Shown here: one piece after another, positions 1 to 5,003 of the stretch | Layout of the letters: the number at the start of each line of letters is the position of its first letter | How positions within the stretch are numbered: the first letter of the stretch is position 1 | Origin: 02-FULL-45-11b sp041663485 | Lineage (GTDB): Bacteria > Patescibacteriota > Patescibacteriia > Buchananbacterales > UBA6539 | Length of the DNA stretch: 18,535 bases | NCBI GenBank assembly: GCA_041663485.1 | Contig: JBAYMO010000026.1 | Coordinates: forward strand, 1 to 18,535 | Direction of reading: 5' to 3' | Position numbers and translations under genes: made by a program | The notes under the pieces: model-generated | What the model saw: the letters and a program-made list of their open reading frames with translations, nothing else | Databases searched by the model: none | What the model was told of the DNA's origin: nothing

Positions 1-10
1 TAAATAAGGA

Positions 11-110
11 GTCTTGGCTTCGGGGCATTCACCCCCAGCCCCTCTGCCCCTACGCCAAGACAAAAATAAAATTTGTTCATTACAGAAAAGTGGTTCCGCT
101 AAGGCGGAAC
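11..110. repeat. Two hairpins at the left edge of the array
   Basis: GTCTTGGC (11-18) pairs with GCCAAGAC (54-61), and GGGGCA inside it can pair with TGCCCC. A second hairpin has GTTCCGC (93-99) against GCGGAAC (104-110). No gene is supported in bases 1-260. This stretch is probably the non-coding 3' part of a cassette whose gene lies to the left. Confidence 0.5.
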
Positions 111-125
111 AAAAAGAAAAGCATA

Positions 126-240
126 CATCATATAACACGGCATATCTGGTTACGGCTTTTATACAAAAGCCTCCACCCATATTTGCCTACGCTACGCTAC
201 GGCAAACATCAGATATGCCGAAACGTTATGTGAAATGTTT
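126..240 (+). repeat. attC-like site A
   Basis: R'' ends in ATAAC (132-136), followed by one A and left arm CGGCATATCTG (138-148). The perfectly complementary arm CAGATATGCCG is at 210-220, then AAAC (221-224) and core GTTATGTG (225-232). The 61-nt loop holds no gene but two hairpins: GGCTTTT/AAAAGCC near 155-171 and TTTGCC/GGCAAA around TACGC repeats at 182-206. It is the reference form for sites B and D, which have the same arm length and spacers. Confidence 0.75.
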
Positions 241-894
241 GAATTATTTTTTTAAAAATTATGCCTTTAAATATTTCTGATATCGCAGATAATCCAAGCC
301 TTCTTACCTATAAGATTTCTTTGCCTGATACTGAAATGGCAACTTTCCGTCCGCTCGAGCCTCAAGACGTTGAAGTTCTTGCCCAATTTTTTAAAAATTT
401 ATCTTCCGAAACACGCAAATATTACATCATGGAAAGTTACGACATTAAAATGGCGCGGGAATTATGCGCAGCAATTAATCGTTATGACAAACTCCGTTTT
501 GTCTTGGAGCATAATATATTAAAAAAATTAATTGCTCTTTTTGAATTTAGTTTTGATATTCCAATAAACGATAAGCAAAGATTCATAAAATACGATATAC
601 GGCTGGACTCAACAGATTGCAGAATGGGGCCTTGCCTTGCCGACGAGTACCAAAACCAAGGCATCGGCTCAATAATCTTACCTTATCTAATTGATATAGC
701 AAAAAAATTTGGTAAAAAGCGCATGATTCTCTGGGGAGGCGTATTTGCGGAGAACAAAAGAGCAATAAATTTTTATGAGAAATACGATTTTAAAAAATTG
801 GGCAGATTTATAAGCGATAACGGCAGAGAATCGTGGGATATGATACGAAATACTTAAAACCATAAAGAAAAATAATTTAAACACATCATATAAC
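225..894. repeat. Inverted repeat flanking the GNAT cassette gene
   Basis: Bases 225-254 and 865-894 are inverted copies, about 24 of 30 matching by eye. They run from the R' core of site A to close to the start codon, and from just after the stop codon to the R'' box of site B. In an excised circle they would extend the attC stem outwards almost to the gene ends. Confidence 0.6.
261..857 (+). CDS. GNAT-family N-acetyltransferase (cassette gene)
   Basis: This 198-aa protein is likely a cytosolic acetyl-CoA-dependent N-acetyltransferase. The C-terminal half shows the family's motif A: the acetyl-CoA loop QNQGIG at residues 131-136 after a beta strand, a helix, then a strand, and an N-x-x-A-I-N-F-Y-E-K segment typical of the GNAT C-terminus. 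The N-terminal part (MATFRPLEPQDVEVL, about 26-40) is the usual first GNAT strand and helix, so the protein appears complete. The substrate cannot be told. There is no Shine-Dalgarno; the ATG sits in an AT-rich context, as for most array genes. It occupies the ordinary cassette position between the core of site A and the R'' of site B. Confidence 0.8.
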   Translation: MPLNISDIADNPSLLTYKISLPDTEMATFRPLEPQDVEVLAQFFKNLSSETRKYYIMESYDIKMARELCAAINRYDKLRFVLEHNILKKLIALFEFSFDIPINDKQRFIKYDIRLDSTDCRMGPCLADEYQNQGIGSIILPYLIDIAKKFGKKRMILWGGVFAENKRAINFYEKYDFKKLGRFISDNGRESWDMIRNT

Positions 895-958
895 AAGGAA
901 TATCTGGTTCATCCCGCTTTTAGTAAAATACATTAAAGAATAGCGGGATTCACCCAAA

Positions 959-1463
959 TCCCGCACTTTCCCGCAATTAATATATAAATATGACAATCAA
1001 AGTTTTCATCGAGAATGAAGCCGGTTCTGACCAGAAAAATATATTTGACGAAAAAACGCTTGAATATAGCCGATCACATACGGTATCGAGAAAATATCCC
1101 TACCCTTACGGATTCATTTTAGATTCAAATAGCGAAGATGGTGGCAATATAGACTGTTTTGTGATAACAGCGAAAAAGCTAAAAAGTGGCGAAATCGTAG
1201 AGTGTAAGCTGATTGGAATTATGGAGCAATTTGAAACTTCATGGAATCCAAAAAAACCTGGCTTAGAAGAGGTCGACCATAATGTATTAGCCGCTCCATG
1301 CGACGAAAAAATAATTTTAGATGATGAGATAAAAAGCAAGCTTTCCGATTTTATTGCTCATGTATTCGACCATTTGCCAAATAAAAAAGTACGGGTAGAG
1401 AATTTTCACGATGAAAACTTTGCTTTAAAATACTTAGGAAAATAATTGCGGAAAAGTGCGAGA
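959..1463. repeat. Inverted repeat around the pyrophosphatase-like gene
   Basis: Bases 959-981 and 1441-1463 are inverted copies, 20 of 23 matching. The left copy ends 8 nt before the ATG and the right copy contains the stop codon. The pair is nested just inside the arms of attC-like site B. Confidence 0.75.
990..1445 (+). CDS. Divergent family I inorganic pyrophosphatase-like protein
   Basis: The 151-aa protein resembles soluble inorganic pyrophosphatases, which hydrolyse PPi with Mg2+. Visible family features are YPYPYGFI (37-43), an EDG-x-x-ID signature (49-55), a following strand, and VDHNVLAAP (95-103), matching the family's D-K-I-x-A-V-P region. Against the canonical D-G-D-P-L-D motif, Asp50 and Asp55 are kept but the middle Asp is Gly52. 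The second metal-binding cluster is also changed, with only Asp96 clearly in place. It may be a weak or altered enzyme rather than a housekeeping one. It lies inside the loop of site B, so the attC arms bracket the whole gene. No Shine-Dalgarno is seen. Confidence 0.65.
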   Translation: MTIKVFIENEAGSDQKNIFDEKTLEYSRSHTVSRKYPYPYGFILDSNSEDGGNIDCFVITAKKLKSGEIVECKLIGIMEQFETSWNPKKPGLEEVDHNVLAAPCDEKIILDDEIKSKLSDFIAHVFDHLPNKKVRVENFHDENFALKYLGK

Positions 1464-1502
1464 CTTCAGATATTCCTAAACGTTATCGGAAATATCCAAA
1501 AG

Positions 1503-1521
1503 TGATTTCTTTCAGAAATCA
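1503..1521. repeat. Small hairpin left of the kinase-like gene
   Basis: TGATTTCT and AGAAATCA form a perfect 8-bp stem with a 3-nt loop. It is mirrored by another 8-bp hairpin on the far side of the gene at 2311-2330, so the gene is framed by hairpin, repeat arm, gene, repeat arm, hairpin. Confidence 0.6.
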
Positions 1522-2310
1522 ATAATCCAAAAATTTTATGTTTTCAATAGAGAGCGGTCCAAGTCCGGAAAGACAAGAGAATAAACCCAAATTACGTATT
1601 GAAAGTCAATATGATGATTTTTTGCCTGAAAATTTTAGAAACAATCCACAAAAATACATCGAAGAGCATGGAGAAAATATCAAGTCGGGAGAAATCAAAT
1701 ATCATGAGGACGGAAGCGTTCGAGAAGACCCGACTGCTTCTAAATTTTTGCCTAAGTGGCAAAATGCCCAAGGAAAAATTATTCAGTCAATCAGCAAAAA
1801 AGTAAATCTTGAAAAAGTCAAAACAAAAATTGAAGCCATGGGTGAAAAATTTGAAGATCCTTTGCTTGAATTTAAGATGATGTCCTTGTGCCAAATTCTC
1901 GGCTTGCCTTCCGCTGAACCAATCGGCTTTGTAGAGCAAAATAATGATCTATATACCCTAATGGAAAGAGTAAAGGGATTTGCTTGGACAAAAAGAGACA
2001 AGGAAGTGCTTGGCGAACTAGCCTTAACAGCGGAAGATCAAGAGCCGATACAAAGGCAAATCGAAGAGCAAATGATAGTACTTAAAGAAAAATTCGAAGA
2101 ATTCGGCATTTACCGCAAATGGAAACACAAAGACATGGTATTTGATTTAGATGTTGGAAATAAAAAAGTTACGAATATCGTCCCTGTAGATTGGGAAAGA
2201 TCGCATCTAGATTTAGAAAAACTAAGGCAAAGGATTTCAAATTTTTCTCCGGAAGAACGGCAAAAAATCGAGGAAATAATATCATTAAAAACATAAAATT
2301 TTTGGATTAT
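1522..2310. repeat. Perfect 23-bp inverted repeat around the kinase-like gene
   Basis: Bases 1522-1544 and 2288-2310 are exact inverted copies over 23 bp. The left arm contains the ATG and the next four coding bases; the right arm contains the last two sense codons and the stop codon. Part of the coding sequence at both ends is therefore part of the palindrome. Confidence 0.85.
1538..2296 (+). CDS. Protein-kinase-fold protein (RIO/APH-like), substrate unknown
   Basis: The 252-aa protein has the outline of a small kinase fold, read by motif only. A helix with Glu111 precedes ILGLPSAEPIGF (120-131), typical of the strand 4 region. A hinge-like LMERVKG is at 141-147. A catalytic-loop-like HKDMVFDLD (197-205, with H-x-D) is followed by VPVDWER (215-221), where Asp218 would be the metal-binding residue, as in D-W-E variants of phosphotransferases. 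No glycine-rich loop is obvious; WQNAQGKIIQS (74-84) is the only candidate. It could be an atypical kinase or a pseudokinase. It is a normal-position cassette gene between sites B and C, without a Shine-Dalgarno. Confidence 0.5.
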   Translation: MFSIESGPSPERQENKPKLRIESQYDDFLPENFRNNPQKYIEEHGENIKSGEIKYHEDGSVREDPTASKFLPKWQNAQGKIIQSISKKVNLEKVKTKIEAMGEKFEDPLLEFKMMSLCQILGLPSAEPIGFVEQNNDLYTLMERVKGFAWTKRDKEVLGELALTAEDQEPIQRQIEEQMIVLKEKFEEFGIYRKWKHKDMVFDLDVGNKKVTNIVPVDWERSHLDLEKLRQRISNFSPEERQKIEEIISLKT

Positions 2311-2330
2311 CATTTTGCTATCGCAAAATG
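2311..2330. repeat. Small hairpin right of the kinase-like gene
   Basis: CATTTTGC and GCAAAATG form a perfect 8-bp stem with a TATC loop, the mirror partner of the hairpin at 1503-1521. No T-run follows, so it is not a typical terminator. Confidence 0.6.
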
Positions 2331-2367
2331 CTTTTAGATACATCCGATAACACAGTCTATCCGATTC

Positions 2368-2580
2368 GCGAACTAAATAAAATTATTCTTTAATTTCACC
2401 TTTATGGAAAAAATATGCCCAAATTGCCACTCCGATGATGTAAAGGAATTTGAAATTGCTCAATTACGTCAAACTGGTACTGAACAAATAGAATTTAAAG
2501 GAGCAGGTAGTCCTAAAAATTATAAATGCAATAATTGCGATTGGCAGGGAGAAATTAAAGAATAATTTTATTTAGCTCGC
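2368..2580. repeat. 30-bp inverted repeat around the zinc-ribbon gene
   Basis: Bases 2368-2397 and 2551-2580 are inverted copies, 29 of 30 matching, with an uninterrupted 25-bp core (2373-2397 and 2551-2575). The right arm overlaps the last four sense codons and the stop codon. The left arm ends 6 nt before the ATG. Confidence 0.85.
2404..2565 (+). CDS. Small zinc-ribbon protein, 53 aa
   Basis: The protein begins MEKICPNCHSDDV and ends with NYKCNNCDWQGEIKE. Two C-x-x-C pairs (Cys5/Cys8 and Cys42/Cys45) about 34 residues apart make a classic zinc ribbon, a fold used for nucleic acid or protein contacts; no enzymatic residues are seen. It is shorter than most annotation cut-offs. Support comes from the two metal-binding pairs, a clean ATG to TAA frame, and exact bracketing by a 29/30 inverted repeat. 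It lies in the loop of attC-like site C. The function is unknown. Confidence 0.7.
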   Translation: MEKICPNCHSDDVKEFEIAQLRQTGTEQIEFKGAGSPKNYKCNNCDWQGEIKE

Positions 2581-2667
2581 TCATCCAAATTGCTCGTTCG
2601 CTTGGGCGGTCGGCTCCGCCGATATTATACTGCCCTGCTCACTTCGCAACTTCGGATAGCCCGATCC

Positions 2668-2970
2668 GTTAGCTGAAATATTTTTATAGCATATGTGTAA
2701 ATATAAGGAAAAAACAGGGGATGAACTAGTTGAAGAGGCGAAGGAGTTAGGGTTAAGTGAAGATGGTTGGTATGAAAAAACACCAAGTCCCTTTGTTGCT
2801 GGCTCATTCAGAGAAGCTGCCCTGCAGGCACGCGTCAGGGAAGCAAAAAAAGCTCGTCGAGAAAATCATTTGTGGATTATAGCCATGATTTCTGCGATAG
2901 CTTCCCTTTTTAGCGCAATTGCAGCATGGATCGCAGCACTTAAATAAACTTTAAAAATACTTCCGACAAC
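2668..2970. repeat. Imperfect inverted repeat around the 84-aa gene
   Basis: Bases 2668-2690 and 2948-2970 match as inverted copies at about 17 of 23 positions. They run from the core of site C to 2 nt before the ATG, and from the base after the stop codon to the R'' of site D. Confidence 0.45.
2693..2947 (+). CDS. Small protein with a C-terminal membrane helix, 84 aa
   Basis: I do not recognise a family. Residues 1-60 are hydrophilic and charged, with an early acidic helix (GDELVEEAKELGLSED) and a basic stretch (RVREAKKARREN) just before a hydrophobic segment (about residues 61-82, rich in Ile, Ala and Ser). This predicts a tail-anchored membrane protein with the N-terminal part in the cytosol, by the positive-inside rule. 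It is a normal-position cassette gene between sites C and D. No Shine-Dalgarno is seen. It could be half of a toxin-antitoxin pair, but no partner is visible, so that remains a guess. Confidence 0.6.
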   Translation: MCKYKEKTGDELVEEAKELGLSEDGWYEKTPSPFVAGSFREAALQARVREAKKARRENHLWIIAMISAIASLFSAIAAWIAALK

Positions 2971-3010
2971 ACGGGATATGAGACTCGGAAAAATAAGTTT
3001 TTGGTATTTT

Positions 3011-3045
3011 TTAAAAGGAAAGACGACCTCTTAGGGCGGGTCGTC
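3011..3045 (-). terminator. Terminator of the minus-strand gene in site D
   Basis: Read on the minus strand, GACGACC and GGTCGTC (3039-3045 with 3022-3028) form a 7-bp stem followed by a T-rich tract at 3011-3021. Confidence 0.6.
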
Positions 3046-3074
3046 GTAGCTTCGTAATGAAGCAGCCTGTACTC

Positions 3075-3260
3075 TCAGACAGTGGCCATCTCCTCGCGAG
3101 CCAGTTTGTTCGCAGGGCCAATGCCCCACTCCTCGGGCATTTCGTCACCAACGTCAAAACCCGGACAGGTCGGTTTCGTGACGAAGATATACTTCTTGCC
3201 GACCTCTCGCACCAAGCCACCGCCTTGGGTTCCCCATACGGGGTAATCGTACTCTCTCAT
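3075..3260 (-). CDS. Hypothetical protein, 61 aa, independent transcription unit
   Basis: No family recognised. The protein begins MREYDYPVWGTQGGG and is mostly polar, with one Cys, several Gly and Pro, and no membrane segment. Support for a real gene is unusually good for its size. A TTGACA/TATTAT promoter with 17-nt spacing lies upstream (3315-3343). A purine-rich AAGGAGAGG precedes the ATG, and a hairpin terminator lies downstream. It is more GC-rich than its neighbours and opposite to them. It lies in the loop of attC-like site D inside a 19-bp inverted repeat. Its style matches the minus-strand genes at 6610 and 16500, suggesting a shared source. Confidence 0.65.
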   Translation of the reverse strand: MREYDYPVWGTQGGGLVREVGKKYIFVTKPTCPGFDVGDEMPEEWGIGPANKLAREEMATV

Positions 3261-3314
3261 CTGACCTCTCCTTTTCCGTAGTTACCGACAAAATTGCTCC
3301 ATACTGAATATTGA

Positions 3315-3343
3315 ATAATAGCATACTTATAAATGTTTGTCAA
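3315..3343 (-). promoter_or_regulatory. Sigma-70-type promoter for the minus-strand cassette gene
   Basis: On the minus strand, TTGACA (3338-3343), 17 nt, TATTAT (3315-3320). The spacing and -35 match the bacterial consensus. Confidence 0.7.
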
Positions 3344-3469
3344 TAATTTTAATAAATATATAACTAAAATAAGCCAAAAATACCAAAAACTTATCTCTCT
3401 CCGTCCAAATTTCGCCTCATTTATAGTAAAGTAATAAGGAGGTCGGCGAAACTTCTCATATCCCGATAC

Positions 3470-4100
3470 ATTAGGCAAAATAAACTTATAACTTTTATGG
3501 ATTTTGCGCCAAATTCTTACAGTTTAGAGACGTTTAAAAACCTCCCTTTGCCCCACCAAAATTTGGATAACAAAGAATTCTCTAATTGTACATTCAAAAA
3601 ATGCGATCTTAATGGGTGCAAACTTTCTGGATCAGTTTTCATGGATTGTATTTTCTTAGAGTGCAATCTTTCAAATATCAAAGTCGATAAATGCAGCTTT
3701 CAGGGAGTTCAATTCGAGAATTGCAAGCTGACTGGGGTAATATTTTCTACTATTAATGCCTTGCTTGTGAATTGGATATTTAAAAACTCACTCATTGAAT
3801 TATGTACTTTCAGCGGTCTTGAAATGAAAAACAGTATTTTTTTTGAATGTACAATTAGGGAAACAGACTTTATTAATACCAATCTTGCAGGATCTGATTT
3901 TAAAAACTCTGATTTACAAGCCAGCAAGTTTCAAAACACCAATCTAAAAAAGACAAATTTTGTCGGGGCAAACAATTACTACATTGATCCCACGCAGAAT
4001 CAGTTAAAGGGCGCAAAATTCTCCCAACCAAACGTTTTGTCATTATTGTCTAGATTTGAAATCGAAATAGAATAAAAGTTACAAGCTTACATCACCTAAC
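3470..4100. repeat. Inverted repeat around the pentapeptide-repeat cassette gene
   Basis: Bases 3470-3498 and 4072-4100 match as inverted copies at about 22 of 29 positions, with a perfect 10-bp run (TAACTTTTAT) next to the gene. The left arm includes the first two bases of the ATG and the right arm includes the stop codon. Confidence 0.6.
3497..4075 (+). CDS. Pentapeptide-repeat protein (Qnr/McbG-like type), cassette copy
   Basis: The 192-aa protein consists largely of A(D/N)LXX-type pentapeptides with Phe or Leu at every fifth position (for example CTFSGLEMKNSIFFECTI, then DFINTNLAGSDFKNSDLQAS), which fold into a right-handed beta helix. It ends NYYIDPTQNQLKGAKFSQP...LLSRFEIEIE, the C-terminal cap of the Qnr/McbG-like group, some of whose members mimic DNA and protect gyrase. 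Whether this one does so cannot be said. A close paralogue lies at 7376-7948 (about 57% identical over the last ~130 residues, by eye), outside the array. Cassette gene between sites D and E; no Shine-Dalgarno. Confidence 0.85.
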   Translation: MDFAPNSYSLETFKNLPLPHQNLDNKEFSNCTFKKCDLNGCKLSGSVFMDCIFLECNLSNIKVDKCSFQGVQFENCKLTGVIFSTINALLVNWIFKNSLIELCTFSGLEMKNSIFFECTIRETDFINTNLAGSDFKNSDLQASKFQNTNLKKTNFVGANNYYIDPTQNQLKGAKFSQPNVLSLLSRFEIEIE

Positions 4101-4149
4101 ACGTGAGATCCAACATTGAAACGTCGGATTATCCCGGTAACATAAGGTA
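4089..4149 (+). repeat. attC-like site E (short form)
   Basis: R'' CACCTAAC (4093-4100), an imperfect stem built on GATCCAAC (4108-4114 region) against GTCGGATTATCCCGG (4123-4137), a short ATTGAAA loop, then AAC (4139-4141) and a core-like ATAAGGT. About 53 bp from R'' to R', the usual attC size. The core lacks the GTT, so the site may be degenerate. Confidence 0.5.
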
Positions 4150-4168
4150 AAATCTTATTTAAATTATT

Positions 4169-4819
4169 ATGGATACTCAAAAACTTAAAAAATTTTTTGA
4201 ATTCGCGACCGAACTGGAAAAATTGAAAAAAATTGAACGATTCAAGGGCCAGCATTATTGGAAAGATTATCCTCAACCTACTCACTTTGAATCCGTCGCC
4301 GACCATACCTGGCGTTTAGGCATGCTGGTTATTATCCTTACCGACCAGCTGTCCAAGAAAATTGATCTTGAAAAAGCATTAAAAATGGTTTTAATTCATG
4401 ATTTGCCTGAAATTATTGCAGGCGACGGCAGTCCGCTTGGAGATGATGGAATGGGTCAAAATTCTTATGCCTTTAACCATGAGAGGGCGCAAGAAAGACA
4501 TAATGAGGAAAAAGAGGCGGCAATTTCAATATTTAACATGCTGCCCGCCGAGGAAGCAAAAAAATTTTTTAATTTGTGGCTTGAATATGAAAGACAAGAA
4601 AGCTTCGAGTCTAAAGTAGTTAAATCTCTTGATAAGATCGAGGCTCTAATGCAGGTATTAGAATACCGAAAGGGTCACCTCTTTAAGGATCATTTGGAAT
4701 TTAATAAAAAGTATGCGTTAAAAGGCTCTGAAATTGATCCGGCAATAAATGAATTTGGAAATCATATATTCAGTGAAATGGAGAAAGAGTATAAAGAATT
4801 TACAAAAGACGTCATCTAA
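4169..4819 (+). CDS. HD-domain phosphohydrolase (YfbR/HDDC2-like), cassette gene
   Basis: The 216-aa protein has the full HD signature: His46 in ESVADHTWRLG, His77-Asp78 in LIHDLPEIIAGD, and Asp155 in KSLDKIEAL. This spacing and the HDLPE-x-x-x-GD segment are typical of the 5'-deoxynucleotidase type (YfbR, HDDC2), which removes phosphate from dNMPs with a divalent metal. The whole domain is present, so it is probably active in the cytosol, perhaps in nucleotide salvage; the substrate is an inference. It is a cassette gene between sites E and F. Its TAA stop lies inside the R'' box of site F, so coding sequence runs right up to the recombination site. Confidence 0.8.
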   Translation: MDTQKLKKFFEFATELEKLKKIERFKGQHYWKDYPQPTHFESVADHTWRLGMLVIILTDQLSKKIDLEKALKMVLIHDLPEIIAGDGSPLGDDGMGQNSYAFNHERAQERHNEEKEAAISIFNMLPAEEAKKFFNLWLEYERQESFESKVVKSLDKIEALMQVLEYRKGHLFKDHLEFNKKYALKGSEIDPAINEFGNHIFSEMEKEYKEFTKDVI

Positions 4820-4865
4820 TAGCGGCCATACGACATTAAAACGTCACATATTCGAAACGTTAGGC
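4813..4865 (+). repeat. attC-like site F (short form)
   Basis: R''-like CATCTAAT (4813-4820), imperfect stem with CATACGAC (4827-4834) against GTCACATATTCG (4843-4854), ATTAAAAC between, then AAAC and core GTTAGGC (4859-4865). GTTAGGC is the most canonical core in the window. Length about 53 bp. Confidence 0.65.
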
Positions 4866-4904
4866 AATTTTGACTTTTATAATATATTTAATAACTTCTC
4901 TGTT

Positions 4905-4973
4905 ATGATTAGAAATGTGTCACTTATTTTATTATTTAATAAAGATAAATACATACTATTACAACATCGTTAG
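4905..4973 (+). pseudogene. Truncated NUDIX hydrolase, first 22 residues only
   Basis: The frame MIRNVSLILLFNKDKYILLQHR matches the first strand of many NUDIX proteins, in which LLQHR is followed by the rest of the sheet and the Nudix box. Here the frame stops directly after the Arg codon because the sequence runs into GTTAGG (4969-4974), an R'-type core. A TATAAT (4878-4883) lies upstream, so the 5' end with its promoter region may survive. Over 100 residues, including the GX5EX7REUXEEXGU box, are missing and are not found elsewhere in the window. Confidence 0.5.
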
Positions 4974-5003
4974 GATAAATAATTTTTATTTTTTACCAAA
5001 ATT

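Larger units (their letters stand above)
883..1489 (+). repeat. attC-like site B with a gene in its loop
   Basis: ATAAC ends at 894, then one A, left arm AGGAATATCTG (896-906). The exact complement CAGATATTCCT is 560 bp away at 1467-1477, followed by AAAC (1478-1481) and core GTTATCGG. Spacers and arm length are identical to site A. The loop holds a ~50-nt hairpin segment (ATCCCGCT 911-918 with AGCGGGAT 942-949) next to the left arm, then a complete gene (990-1445) in its own inverted repeat. Confidence 0.7.
2344..2675 (+). repeat. attC-like site C with a gene in its loop
   Basis: R'' CCGATAAC (2344-2351), left arm CTATCCGA (2357-2364), complementary arm TCGGATAG (2652-2659), core GTTAGCT (2668-2674). 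The arms are shorter and the spacers longer than in A, B and D. The loop contains a 53-aa gene (2404-2565) in a 30-bp inverted repeat starting 3 nt after the left arm. A ~71-nt segment with a GGCGG/CCGCC hairpin (about 2605-2620) lies before the right arm. Confidence 0.65.
2993..3394. repeat. Perfect 19-bp inverted repeat around the minus-strand unit
   Basis: Bases 2993-3011 and 3376-3394 are exact inverted copies (ATAAGTTTTTGGTATTTTT on the left). They enclose promoter, gene and terminator of the minus-strand gene, and begin 10 nt inside the left arm of site D. Confidence 0.8.
2963..3476 (+). repeat. attC-like site D with a minus-strand gene in its loop
   Basis: R'' CCGACAAC ends at 2970, then one A, left arm CGGGATATGAG (2972-2982). 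The exact complement CTCATATCCCG is at 3455-3465, followed by ATAC and core ATTAGGC (3470-3476). Arm length (11) and spacers (1 and 4 nt) equal those of A and B, but the core starts ATT instead of GTT. The 472-bp loop holds a 19-bp inverted repeat, a complete reverse-strand transcription unit, and a TTTCGCC/GGCGAAA hairpin (about 3410-3451) by the right arm. Confidence 0.65.
1..4976 (+). mobile_element. Integron-type gene-cassette array (partial, no integrase in window)
   Basis: Six sites (A-F) in one orientation share xxAAC, spacer, left arm, loop, complementary right arm, AxAC and a GTT/ATT-type core, the layout of integron attC sites. The sequence right of each core also resembles the reverse complement of the next R'' box: GTTATCGG at 1482 against CCGATAAC at 2344-2351. 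That is expected because a cassette carries the second half of its own R' at its left end. Genes between sites are unrelated to one another and mostly on the plus strand. The polarity puts attI and an integrase gene to the left, outside the window. The last core-like sequence is GTTAGG at 4969-4974. Whether the array is mobile cannot be judged here. Confidence 0.75.

Noticed and set aside
14..280. 88-aa plus-strand open frame across site A
   Set aside because: It runs through hairpins and the attC-like site, has no family features, and overlaps the better-supported GNAT start.
1503..2330. The paired 8-bp hairpins as terminators
   Set aside because: Neither is followed by a T-run; their mirror placement fits the palindromic layout better.
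225..4100. Classical insertion sequences or transposons behind the inverted repeats
   Set aside because: No transposase is present, each repeat pair is unique in sequence, and no target-site duplications were seen next to the repeats.
1..4976. CRISPR array
   Set aside because: The repeats are inverted, differ from site to site and enclose genes; there are no regular direct repeats with uniform spacers.
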